Of a DNA stretch of 64,000 nucleotides, positions 53,283 through 64,000 are shown in pieces. The position numbers were made by a program, and so were the translations under genes. How positions within the stretch are numbered: the stretch's first letter is position 1; every line of letters begins with the position of its first letter. Under the pieces are notes generated by a model that worked only from the letters and a program-made list of their open reading frames with translations, did not search any database and was not told the DNA's origin. The DNA is taken from positions 1,149,001 through 1,213,000 of the forward strand of contig JASJOG010000080.1 of assembly GCA_030142905.1 (NCBI GenBank), in the 5' to 3' direction. Origin of the DNA: Heliopora coerulea (lineage: Eukaryota; Cnidaria; Anthozoa; Scleralcyonacea; Helioporidae).

Positions 53283-53402
53283 AGGGGGGGGGGGGGGAGT
53301 TGGCCCTCCGAAAAAAGTCTTCTTGGCACGTTTATAAAAAACCTGAAGTGCACAATTTTAAAACTTGTTAATTAGTTAATTAGTTAACTAGTTAATTAGT
53401 TT
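53283..53402. repeat. Poly-G run and (TTAATTAG)n tract
   Basis: About 15 consecutive G lie at 53285-53299. At about 53366-53402 the unit TTAATTAG/TTAACTAG is repeated four to five times. Confidence 0.8.
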
Positions 53403-55860
53403 CAGGATAATAATTTGAAGTGTTTTGTATGATCACTTTTTACGACCTTTAACCACTGACAGCCACCAAGATGAAAGATCAACCAAAACCATAGCACATG
53501 AAATATGACGTGACACCTCTGACATTGACTATCGCTGAGTGGCATGGCACTAAACTTTTTTTGTAAACCAGTTCAACGTAAGTTGTTGTTATCAGTGACA
53601 ACTGATGTGATAACTCCAACCATTATGAATTCTTTGTTTATCCGAGGTCCAGTGTATAAGGTCAGTGAACATCATGTTTAACGTATATAACCTTATAAAA
53701 ACCCTTACTCTTACTCCATGTCTTAATGCAAATAAGTACTATCCATTGACTGTTCACGTCAAATAATCACTATCAAATAATCCAAGCTACGTTCCGGGTT
53801 TAGCATGATTTTCCGACCACTATGAAACCATTGTCCTGTAAACAACTGGACTGTGTGGTACTGTGACATTTGAGTGGGAAGAATTACTCCTGAAAGGATG
53901 GCGTCAGAACTAAAGTTTATGGGTCCTTCAATTCATAGTTATGACCAAAGATCTGTATTTTTAACAGAAATTAAGACGATTTGAGTATTTTCCCAATCCT
54001 TTTTTAAATTATTTTATTTATTTTTTTCAACATTTTGATACATACCAAGTGTTTTCTTGTCTTTTCGCAGTTCCTTATCGTTGATTGTACAACCAGCAGT
54101 TCAAAAAGTAGTCGCTTGACTAGTAGGGTATCAGTAGAAAGTAAATGAATTTTTAATTCATTTTGGTTTTTATTTGTCAAGACGTCTTTCTAACATTGCT
54201 CAAAACGGGTAGTTCAGGAGGCTATCGTACGACATTTGACTGGCCGTTGATGATAACCCGAGCCAGCAATTTTGATCAGTGGTCAGTAAGTGGAATTGAA
54301 GGACCTATACGTAAGTAATAGTCCCCTGGATAGTTTTGATTGAATTTACTGTAATATGTCAGATTTTGGAATATTTCTTTCGACATATTGACAAAATTGT
54401 TGCGCAAAAATTTTCCCCTTTAAATGTTGAAGTATCTACTTTAATGCTGTAAATTTTGGGCCCGATCCAGAATTTGAAAAAGTGGGCACATTTTTTTAAC
54501 AAATTCATACCACCATGTCACGTTCTAGTGGAAGAACTTTTATGCTGCCGTCGTCATCATCTAAACCAGAACATCGCAAATCAAAACCTCTTCTATGCCA
54601 ACGTCACATTTAAATGTTCGCCAGACCAAAGTGACCAGTTTTTATTCTGTTAATAAAACAATGACTGATAGTTACTTCATTGCTATAATATCTAGTTTGG
54701 TTGGTTATTCGCGAAATGTCAATTCGACAATGTCAATTATGTGATTTTTCCTTATATTTCCCAATTATTTTTATCGGAAACTTTTTGAGCAAATTCACCA
54801 CTTTGTTGACACGAGTCCAAAGTTTCATCCTTTAAATTCACGATTGATTTTAATCAGTAATTTCCTAGGTTTTTTTGTTGTTGTTTTTTTTTTAACTCAA
54901 AAACCGTTAGTTTTCATGTTTTGTCCACGTAATTTTGACCTAAATCGTTTGAGAAAATTTAACGGCTAGTGAAACAAATTTACGTACATGGTGACCTAGG
55001 AATTTCTTTTCTGAATTGTCCGAAAATATGACGTTTTTGGCATTTTATCCATGAAAAGGAATGTTTGAACATACAAATTATACGTTTATTTGAATATTCT
55101 TGACATGAAAGCTGACCGTTTGTAAACAAATGCCTGCAGAGTAACTATTAACTAATTAGTCTAGGTTTTTAAGGTTTCAACTAAAACCATTTTGATGGAA
55201 CACTTCGAGGTTCTTTACTCTCAAAGAGCTTCCACTTAAAGCGTTTGCCAACCTCTGTATTTGACACTTACTTTCATTTTTAACCGATTCTTATTTTATA
55301 TTCAGTTTACATCCCTATAGTTGACAATACCTGGACTGTCATAGTATTATATCCCACAATTTACAAAGCGGCCATGTACATTGATAGACAGCTTAAACTT
55401 TCGTATCATTAGTTGGGTACTTAATCAAAAAATATGAATACAAAGATATCATCGTATTCAAACAATGCTGAGAAATTAAAGTTTCAACTTTCTCGTCTCG
55501 ACAACGGAAACCATTGTCTTCTATTATTAGACATTTTCTTTTTCTTTGCCAACGGCTGGATTTAAGTATAAATTACAGTAATCCGTTGACGTAAAAGCGT
55601 GGATGGCAAATAGAGGTAACTTGACCAATAGTATGAGGGTCCAAATCCAAATGGATGCTTACTGTTTTTTACAGAATAACTCGAAAAGTTTTAGTTTAAG
55701 TAACTCTTAAACATCGAACGGTGTGAGTCGATACGGCGTATTGGTAAAAGGGCAATGACCTCCTGGTGCGGGGTAGTAAATGGGTTCAAATATTACGGAT
55801 AACATAGTTTGTTTTGAGAAATTCTACCTGGAGAGTTAAGTGTGAGTTTCAAACATTCAA
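53403..55860. other. Non-coding stretch, nothing recognised
   Basis: No frame with domain content or paired splice signals was identified. There are T-rich patches near 54870. Confidence 0.4.
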
Positions 55861-55940
55861 TCGCGTCGTAACATTAATGGTGCAATGGATAAGGCTTGTG
55901 ATTTCAAGCGATAGCATTGAGGGTTCAAAGCCTGACGAAT
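55861..55940 (+). repeat. Degenerate tRNA-like sequence
   Basis: TGGTGCAATGGATAAGGC (A-box-like) and GAGGGTTCAAAGCC (B-box-like) surround a GCTTG..CAAGC stem with a six-base loop. The acceptor stem does not pair. It is probably a tRNA-derived repeat or tRNA pseudogene. Confidence 0.35.
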
Positions 55941-56237
55941 GACTATCAGTTACTTCAATGCAGAACTCTCCAAATTATCCATGAGCTGAAATCTCATTAA
56001 GATGTAAGAATTCCAAAGGGATATAAAAAGTGAATGAATACAAGCATGGGAAGGATTTAGGTATAACGAGGAACCGCAAACATAGTACGAACAACGAAGG
56101 TTGAGAGATGAGGGTACTGAAATATGAAACGGATACGAAGAAAATAGAAGTAGAAACAAATGGACGGAAGGATGGGAAAGGAGGTAGGGAAGGAAAAATT
56201 TTTTTACTATCTCTTTTAATAAGCAGCTCAGCATCTC

Positions 56238-56540
56238 TAATGTGGCACTTAGAATGTTTTCACAAAAAATCACTTTGTCAAAAAATTTTAACTGGTCGAC
56301 ACTTAAAATACAAATATTGATAAAAACAATATTTTTACAAACATTGACACTTGGGATATTTTTCGATACCTAAGCATCTGAGAATGTCTTTACATAAGCA
56401 GACTCTTGGAAGATGTTCACTCAGGTTGACATTTCAAATATTTTTACACAGGTTTAAGTCAGCATTCTTTACACGGAATAACACTTATAATGTCGTTTCT
56501 CGGTTGACACTTTAATATCTTGACACGGGTGGACACTTGC
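56238..56540. repeat. Decayed short tandem repeat with TTGACACTT words
   Basis: TCGACACTTAAAAT, TTGACACTTGGGAT, TTGACATTTCAAAT, TTGACACTTTAATAT and TGGACACTTGCAAC recur, with TATTTTTACA between some of them. Unit spacing is irregular. The 73-codon frame just downstream has no domain. Confidence 0.45.
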
Positions 56541-58415
56541 AACATCCAAGCAACGTTTTCAACAGCATAAATACTACAGTGAATAGGAAATTAAAACAGT
56601 TGTTACACGTGTTCACAGTGTACAGTACAACATTGTTTAGGATGTGCAACACAAGATTGTTGAGACTGAGAAACACAACACTGTTCACGCCTTTAATAGG
56701 GTCAACCTCGGCCTCAAATGTAAATTCTAAGGACAGGTTGTTCGTGACCTTAACATGAAAACAGAAAACATTTTATCCGTTTTTGTCAAAACGGCTAACC
56801 TTCGACCAGGTTTTCCACCAGAGGGGCAATGGGGGAATCGGTCATCCCCAATATGATCCCATGAAATAATTATCTCCCATATAATGGCCAAGATCACCTG
56901 CCAGAAATACAACTATATGCCCCAAAATAATAGCCTAAATTCCACTACAGAAACAAGAAAATCATGTTTTTAGGATATTCTTTAAAAATTGTCAGAGAAA
57001 GCGACATAGATCCCCGTGGAATACTTCTCTGACGGAAAATTCTCCTTTGACATTACGATCTTGAGCGGGAGAACTGGAAGCGACGAAGAAGCGAGAACTC
57101 CAAACCTTTTTCTGGTTGAAGTGGATTGTCAGGCATCTTATAGCTCCAATTTTGGGCTCCTCACCTAAGTTTGAGTCCTGAGAGAGGTAGGTACTGAGAT
57201 TTCAGGACTGTGTTGAAGACTGTGGCCTAACTAGAACATTTCTTGTGGGGAGGGGGCATAGATGAAGAGGTCTTCGTAAACTGGGGAGGCAACATTCGGA
57301 ATATTGTGCAACATTCAGAGGGGTGCACCTCGAACACTGAGATATGTCATCTTGTTCACCTGGAATTGCGGAAATGTCTAATTTTACCAGGCTTAAATAT
57401 TACATAACTCTACCTGTTGGGATGACACAGAGCTATTTAGGGTGACGTGGATCCCATCCTCCCCAGGTACTTACGTTAATGGTCTAAGATTTGCCAGTTT
57501 ACGACGAAGAGAAAACAGAAAGACGTTTTTTGTTTGGAAAGGTCTTGTATTTGAGACACAAGCAGCCTGTTTTTCGAACCATGAACATTGACCACTATTT
57601 AGTAACCATGAACATGTCGAGCTTTTTTACGTTTGTGGGCCTGGCCAAAAGACTTAGCATTTAAGCAATAAAAAGAACTTTTTGACCCCACATTTCTTTT
57701 TAAAAAACAGTATCTTATGGGTCACCGGGAATAGTTAGCCGAATGTCTGGTAATTGTGAAGAAAACTAAAGCCATACCCAGGACATTCCATTGCACCACC
57801 TGGCTCGAGTACTACTCCAATGACATTTTTTGAACTCTCGAGTTCTTACTCGGCTCATATGATCAAAATCTGACGAGTATTCGCACTCTGCCATTTACAG
57901 TAACACTCGCATTTTGTAGTTCGATGGTCATAAGTGGTCGGATTGCATTTCAAAATCTGGAAAAGGCTTAAGCGGTTTTGCCTTCGCAAATCCCAACCGC
58001 ATTTTTGATGACTTAAAACGTTTCTATTTTTGTCATAATCTCGTTTCCACAGACAGAAAGAGGTTTTCCAAGTCTGTGATAATAACTACGAGTAGAGAGT
58101 AATCGATATGTAACATGGAGTGAGGCAAAACTCCACCAGTCAACTCTCTAATACTCAGTGCTAGGACGTACCAAAGTAATGGCTGCTCAAACCTGTAAAT
58201 ACTGATATATTTCCATTTTTATATGATTCCTGAATACTTAAAGAATATTTACCAAACAAAAATTATTGCTCGTGCCCGGGTATAAACAATGGATAAGCGG
58301 TGTTCCCCCATGTCTGATATTTACCAAGAGGAACCTCCTCGATGTATGTAGGGAGTGTAAAAAGCCCAAAACTTTGAAAAACTGCAGAAACTGGCAATCT
58401 TAATCCTCATCGTTT
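56541..58415. other. Non-coding stretch, nothing recognised
   Basis: No supported gene on either strand. Confidence 0.4.
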
Positions 58416-58520
58416 CCTAACCCTAATCCCATTCCTATTCATTTTCCTATCCTAACCCTTATCCTAACCTAAACTCTAGTCCTAATTTTAATTCTACCTC
58501 CAACCCTAACCCTTACCCTG
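58416..58520. repeat. Degenerate CCCTAA-like tract
   Basis: CTAACCCTAATCCCATTCC and further TATCCTAACCCT and CAACCCTAACCC units span about 100 bp. Telomere-like words, mixed with other pyrimidine-rich hexamers. Confidence 0.6.
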
Positions 58521-60435
58521 AACCATATCCTTGCTCCAACGTCTTATTAACATACATTATGTAACCCGCTACTTAGGATGTTGGTGGCTCACCGCGGTTT
58601 GTACCGTGATCTAAATACTCGAATTTTAACTTTATGATTATTTTTACTTTCATTTTATTCCACATCGGGATACTTTTTCGAAAAAGTTGAAAACATAAAC
58701 GTCTAAAATCAGGTATTCGGATCCAAGTTGTGTCATGGTATATCATATTTAAAAATAGGTTGGATTGTTTGTCCATCCTTACATACAAGAATAGCACTTG
58801 AAGGGGTTTTAATAGGAGGAGACATCTTGACTCCACCTATGTTTTGGGGTGTGTGTGCGTCTTTGAAAACGTGAAGTTAGTAGATTAGTCTGGGAAAATG
58901 TAGGGAAAGGGCGCAGTTAAAGCTAGTAGATGTGATCAATATAAGGACGAAGGGGGTGGGAGGCAAGCATTGGGATTTTTCTGCTCTCAGTTTCGGCAGT
59001 TTTTCAACTATTTGCCTTTTTACTTTTCTACAGTGTTTAGCCGGTCTTATACTATATATTTCAAGGGAGGTCCCAAAATTTTGAGAAATGAGGGAAGGCA
59101 AAATTTTTATGCTACAATCGTTTCTGGTGTATTTTGGACTTGAACTTCTACTACTCATCATTTCTTTTCTTTGCTGTTTCTTTCGATTCTCTTGGTAAAG
59201 TATGATCTATTTTCTTGGCAGTTAACATGTTTAATGTTTGTGTTTTGTAGCCGAGCAAAAAGTCCCATGACAAAACTAATGAAAAACTGAGGGACTGCGT
59301 CCGGTGCGCCCACCACATAATCCGCCCCCTGCACCTTAACTTAGCAAAGGGTGATGTCGGCGTGTTGAAGGGTTAAAACACAAACTGCCCTGATTTCCAA
59401 CTTTCAAAATAGTAAAAATGAAGTTAAAATTACTTACAATCCTGACACCATCACCTACACAGTAGTCAGCACATATAACAACCTCGTCTTATAAAACACA
59501 GATTCGTCTGTGTTCAGAGATGTCTAAGAAGTCCTATAAAAAAGAAGACAAAAGAATGATAACATAAACTTTAACAAGTAGCCAAATAGGGGTGCATTGG
59601 ATTTAGTAACCGTCCGGATATTTTTTTATTCATTTTTTTACCAAAATGCTCTGACTGATGACACAAATAGAGCACCAAAGTAGCTGGTTAGTGGTTTGTT
59701 TCTAGTTCATTCATTAAACCAGCATAAACAAAAGCTATCAACTATCAATTGAAGATTGCAATATGCAAGATGGTGTGAACATGTTCTTGCGCCAATTATT
59801 GAAAACGTACAGCGTTAACTCTTTCCCTCCCCATTCGTTTGGAACCGGAAATTAGAATATGAAATTTCAAAAAATGTATTTTCCCCACTACTTTGTGTAA
59901 TGGCTTTGTTTTCGTCTCTTGCTTGCGATTTGCATTTATTTTAAGATTAATGTCGATCTTCTGAGAGATCACATCGAGCCGCTGTGATAACAGATTTCGT
60001 AGAAATGCTGTTTGGAATAAGGTCACCTCTTCAAAATAGTCAAGGGGATATTCAGCATATATTTCTGTGCAATGCACAAAAACAGTCCCAACATTGTAGC
60101 TCTAACAATTACGCATGAGAGCAATAATCCTGGGCAAAACTGAAAATAGCTTATTAATTTACGTAATTTTGAATCGAATATTGTGCTATCCGGCTGGATT
60201 TTCTTTCACCATACGACAAATCCGGTATCAGGCTGGATAGTAGAAATCACTATCCAGTGCAGCCTTAAAGAACTACCAATGGCACTCATTGCACATCATC
60301 TTTTTCTGCCGACTTGTGGGGTAATTCTTGCAATTAAATTACGCTAACTAGCTTCGTTCTTGCGAGAAAATTCTCTTTACTTAATTTACAAACACATAAA
60401 ATAATATAAAATAGCAGCTTCTACATATGGTCGAT
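58521..60435. other. Non-coding stretch, nothing recognised
   Basis: The 87-, 94- and 93-codon frames on the - strand at 58573-58836, 58877-59161 and 59796-60077 show no domain and no exon context. They are listed here only as considered. Confidence 0.4.
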
Positions 60436-60545
60436 GACATTAACAAGAATAATGAAAATGATACTGTTGACGTGAATGATGGGAACAAAAATGAGAAAGA
60501 AAATGAAAATAAAAATGGAAATGGTAACAATAAAAATGACTAAAC
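60436..60545 (+). repeat. (AATGAN)n low-complexity tract
   Basis: GAAAATGATAC..GAAAATGAAAATAAAAAT hexamer-like units over about 110 bp. It would encode Asn/Glu/Lys-rich text but has no start or exon context. Confidence 0.7.
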
Positions 60546-60569
60546 CTTAAGACGTTAAACATCTCAGAG

Positions 60570-60730
60570 TTGTCGAATATCGAACCCGCACCTTAGCTCG
60601 CCATCTAAATCTTGGTAGCTCAATGGTTAGAGCGTTTCACCGGTCATTAAAAAGTTGCAGGTTCGGTCCACACATGAAGCTCGGAAATAGCTTTTTTGTT
60701 GTTAATTTGAGCGTGACAAACGTGTAATAT
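60570..60730 (+). repeat. tRNA-derived SINE, tandem unit 1
   Basis: A box TAGCTCAATGG at 60616-60626; B-box-like AGGTTCGGTCC at 60659-60669; then AGCTCGGAAATAG and TTAATTTGAGCGTGACAAACG. CACCGGTCAT.AAAAGTTGCA matches the 51.5-kb SINE core. Unit 2 follows at 234-bp spacing. Confidence 0.65.
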
Positions 60731-60807
60731 CTACACGCTCTCACATTTGAAATATCAGTTGTACTTAACAGAATTATGAACATATCGTAGCCGCCGCATA
60801 GGCTGCA

Positions 60808-60962
60808 CATATGTCGAACTCCCACCTTAGCTCACCGTCTGAGTCTCGGTAGCTCAATGTTTAGAGCGGCTCACCGGTCATCAAATGGTTTGGGTTTGAT
60901 CTCCATCAATGGCTCAGAAATAGTTTTTCTGTGGTTAATTTGAGCATGAGAAATGTCCAACG
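60808..60962 (+). repeat. tRNA-derived SINE, tandem unit 2
   Basis: Same order as unit 1: TGTCGAACTCCCACCTTAGC, A-box-like TAGCTCAATGT at 60850-60860, GGGTTTGATCT at 60892-60902, GGCTCAGAAATAG, TTAATTTGAGCATGAGAAATG. The B box is decayed. The pair is probably a local duplication rather than two insertions. Confidence 0.65.
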
Positions 60963-60969
60963 AACATCT

Positions 60970-61270
60970 ATGATAGTGGTAATGTTGATGATATTGATAG
61001 TGACTACGAGACGGAAAATGACAACAATAATGAAAATTATAATGACAACTAACAATGTCTACAATCAAAGGTAATGAAAAGCGTAGTTGTAACGACAGAT
61101 AATAGAACGATGATAATGATGACAACTACGAAGAAAATGAGAACAACAGTAACAATACATTATTTACGTTACAGTACATTAGAATTGTTTTATAATTGTG
61201 ATAAAAGTGATAATTACATCGAAAACAATAATGCAAACAACATACCATCTACTGTTCACCATCATCATTA
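60970..61270. repeat. GAT/AAT-rich low-complexity tract
   Basis: GATGATATTGATAGTGAC, GACAACAATAATGAAAATTA and similar triplet-like units, resembling the tract at 60436. Together with the SINE pair this suggests a duplicated block of SINE plus simple repeat. Confidence 0.55.
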
Positions 61271-61822
61271 ATCCAGAGTCTTTCTCAAGTTTGCTGGATA
61301 AAAATACCTTCATCCACCCCTTGACGTACCTATAATAAAAACATAACTAAGTCCAACTGTACGTTAAAAACACTATAGCATTATGTCAGGAATGGTTTAT
61401 CTTTAATGATGTACATGTGTTAGCTTGTAAAGCCAGTCAACACCAAACCTTACAGATTGAAGTTTTACTCAAACTAGATTTTAAACAAATATTGTGAGAC
61501 TGAGATCAAGTTTTGAATGGTTCATAACTTAATTTTCACGATCATCCTACACTGCTTAAATTACAGTGGCTAAAAAATTTATTGAGTTCAGAAGGATTTG
61601 GACTTGCACCCTTAAGTTACGGTGCCACTGTTCAACCAATTTAGTGATCCAGTTAACTGGGATCAGTGCTACTGTACAGTAAATACATCAGGAATTTTTT
61701 CGGTAAATCAATGCTGCTCCATAAGCATGTCCAGTAATTTGGTTCTTGTATTTTACAGTCATCTTCAAAATAATATGAACAGAAAAACTCAAGATTATCC
61801 GATACTATTACAGTAAACAAAA

Positions 61823-62215
61823 TAATTGAGTCCACTTGAGCAGAATTTTGACTCCTACTTGAGTGATGAGACCACTACTCAATAAATTCATTAAATAAAT
61901 TAATATACTAAAGTGTGAAGATTGACTTAAGCAGAATCTGGACGCACATCTTCAGGTTATCAGACAATTTATCAATTAATTCATTAATTAAATTAATACA
62001 CTACACTGTGATAATTGATTTGAGCAGAGTTTAGACTCACATCTTTGGGTTATCAGACCGTTGATCAGTGAATTAATTAAATAAATTAATACACTACACG
62101 GTGACAGTTGGCTTGAGCAGAATTTGGTCTCACATCTTAAGGTCGTCAGAATATAAATCAATGAATTTATTAATTAAATAAATTATCATGCTACACTGTG
62201 ACAGTTGACTTCAGT
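61823..62215 (+). repeat. 93-bp tandem repeat, about four units
   Basis: Units begin at 61828, 61921, 62014 and 62107, with a fifth start at 62204. Each reads TTGAYTTGAGCAGAAT.., CACATCTT.AGGT..TCAGA, an AT-rich middle with AATTAATTAAATAAATTAAT, and CTACACTGTGACAG. The first unit is more diverged. A possible half unit lies near 61585 (TTCAGAAGGATTTGGACTTG). Confidence 0.8.
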
Positions 62216-63404
62216 ATGTTAGACTGAAATATGACATCACTTGCATGCGGGATTTTCTCAGTTATTCTACTGACACTAATAGGATAAAGTGCACCTGACA
62301 TATAATTTTGCTGTGGAATATAACTGTATGTAGTTATTCAAAAATTATGAATGTAACGATTGTCACAGCAAAATGACGTGGCGTCTGTCATGGACTATTT
62401 ACGTGGAGGAACAAATACGACATCGGAATTTTTCATTATTCCCTCAATTTGCCCTACGAATTCACGATAATCCACATGCATGCAACGTCTCGCCGTATGA
62501 ACTTCGGAAATGAACAAAACTGTGAAGCAGTTCTAAATCAGAATTAATAAATTCGAGTAATACCAAGCTCAAAATTTTATGGCAAGTTTTCAAACGTTAA
62601 TTCGCATCTACTTAATTCAATATTTCATGAACGATGAATCCATACCGTCTGTATCTTAAACGTCATGTAATATATTATTATTTATCCTTTCGAGTCTTGG
62701 CCATGGAATATAAAATTGCAATGCGAAAATGGTCATATTGTCTTTTTTTACATAGAATCACAGATGACGCATGAACTGTAGTTCTTTATTCCCGTGATAA
62801 AAAATCTAAATTCAATATAGTTCTTACCGGCAAATGGGACCCTTGACATCTTCCGGGGCTTCTTGATATCTTCCGGATCCCCTTATTTGGTCCGGGCCCG
62901 GGGTCAATTTGACCTCACTACATCCCCTCAGGGCGGTACTACAATTCACTTCGATAAGGACTTAATGTCGCGGCTTGTTTGTCCTCACGGAGTCAACATT
63001 CCCTGTGAGGCATATTCACAACAGCACATGTTAACAAAATGACGCCCGCGTGAAATTTCGTGTGCAATAGATCACCTCGCGAGATCTCGTGGACACAAGA
63101 TCACCTCGCAAGTTCTTGCGAGTCTTGCCTGGAACGGATGACAAAATTATGACAAGGAGCCGACCTTCCACCTGAAATTCTGCAAAAAGAAGTCATTCCC
63201 GTTTGTAAATTTACTGATAGGAATAATTTGACATTTTGTGGACGTAAAAAGACGCTCTTTGACATGAAGGGGGTGGAACCACCGCCGAACTCCCTCTTGG
63301 TCCGCCTCCGCTATTTTCCCTTTCATTAACGGTCGATGCCAACATAATGTTCTCAACATCCCGATTTTAACCAGGATCAACTGAGCCTGCAAACCTAGTG
63401 TACT
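62216..63404. other. Non-coding stretch with small direct repeats
   Basis: Two AGATCACCTCGC(G/A)AG words lie at 63069 and 63098. TCTTCCGG is repeated near 62850. The 90-codon frame on the - strand at 63147-63419 has no recognised domain. Confidence 0.4.
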
Positions 63405-63465
63405 GGCTAGTACGACCAAGAGCGATCGGTGCTGAGTGGGTTCGAATCCGTGGCGAAATTATTTT
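63405..63465 (+). repeat. tRNA-like fragment
   Basis: TGGCTAGTACG..GAGCGATCGG followed by GTGGGTTCGAATCCGTGGCG, a good B box. The 5' half is not tRNA-like. Probably a SINE relic. Confidence 0.3.
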
Positions 63466-64000
63466 ATTTTCCTTGCACTCAAAGAGTTTTTTGGGTTTTT
63501 TTGTTTATTTTTTTTTTTCAGTGTTTTATTTTCTTCGAACACTGGTATAATCAAAATGTTATAATTAGAACAATTAAGCGACAAGTGGTCAAGTTAGGGT
63601 ATAAATGACGCAGGAAAGCCGCTACTGGGAGGGTTAGGTTAGGGTTGCGGTTGGGATAAGATGACCCAGATAATCCGTCCTTGAATTTAAAGTGAAGGAA
63701 AGAAAACAGTTAAGAGATTTGGACCGTGTTTCTGGTTGATGTGACTTATAGAGATAGGGTGAGAAGGGTACACTTGGGAACGGTGAGAACATTATGCTGG
63801 CACCGACCGTTCCGGTTGCCGACGGCCGTTTACAAAACGGAAAATTGTTCCGCCTCTGGGAAGTTTAGCCAACGTATGTGTCTCAGTTTTGACACTTGAA
63901 CAAATAAATGCATTAACTACCATACTGAAAAATTTACACATGTGAAATTTGGGACAAGAGAGACGTCAGCCCAGACTTCGAAATTAGCGGTTGTATACTT
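63466..64000. other. Window end, nothing recognised
   Basis: A short GGTTAGGTTAGGGTTGCGGT patch near 63633 resembles telomere-like words. No gene is supported. Confidence 0.4.

Noticed and set aside
55861..55940. tRNA gene (Arg-like D arm)
   Set aside because: The anticodon loop would have six bases and the acceptor stem does not pair.
63147..63419. 90-codon minus-strand frame
   Set aside because: No recognisable domain, no splice context, and it overlaps a tRNA-like repeat end.
1..64000. CRISPR array, bacterial operon, riboswitch or integrated virus
   Set aside because: No regular spaced repeats, no bacterial gene layout, and no viral replication or capsid genes were recognised anywhere in the window.

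Overview
The window is AT-rich animal DNA with spliced genes, short exons bounded by GT/AG signals, and many transposable elements. There is no bacterial-style gene packing, no operons and no CRISPR array. The mix of elements (PIF/Harbinger with a MADF-BESS partner gene, ZBED-type hAT, Tc1, Crypton-like recombinases, tRNA-derived SINEs), together with an ankyrin-kinase-KEN gene, suggests a marine invertebrate, most probably an anthozoan cnidarian such as a coral. That placement is inference; nothing in the window proves it.

The one convincing host gene with recognisable domains runs on the + strand from about 16.1 to 26.8 kb. Four exons (16167-16618, 21922-22002, 24664-25247, 25494-26836) join in frame into an 819-residue protein. 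In order it has a small alpha/beta N-terminal module, about six ankyrin repeats, a protein kinase domain with intact catalytic motifs, and a C-terminal KEN endoribonuclease domain. Ankyrin-kinase-KEN is the layout of vertebrate RNase L, but here the kinase looks active, as in IRE1, and there is an extra N-terminal module. I regard this as the most interesting system in the window. Just before exon 3 lies a G-rich minisatellite on the transcribed strand.

Around it: 0-6 kb holds a long hairpin, a pogo-like non-autonomous element and an old tandem duplication. 6.1-7.7 kb is a dead Tc1 element. 7.8-16 kb is non-coding apart from SINE and low-complexity pieces. Decayed Crypton-like recombinase copies lie in the first intron of the kinase gene (16.7-18.2 kb) and, inverted, downstream of it (28.6-29.8 kb). 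30.04-34.80 kb is a nearly whole Harbinger element with a 3-bp target duplication. It carries a MADF-BESS pseudogene and a three-exon transposase broken by a single TAG. It sits 45 bp upstream of a signal-peptide exon (34841-34972). Two almost identical hAT elements lie in opposite orientation at 37.51-40.07 and 44.72-47.28 kb. Both carry the same in-frame TGA, and the second has landed inside an older hAT-like (KIAA1586-like) gene at 42.1-44.7 kb. From 47.3 kb to the end I see no convincing gene. That part holds a field of CATATG/CACATG palindromes, SINEs with clear target duplications, AT-rich low complexity and a 93-bp tandem repeat.
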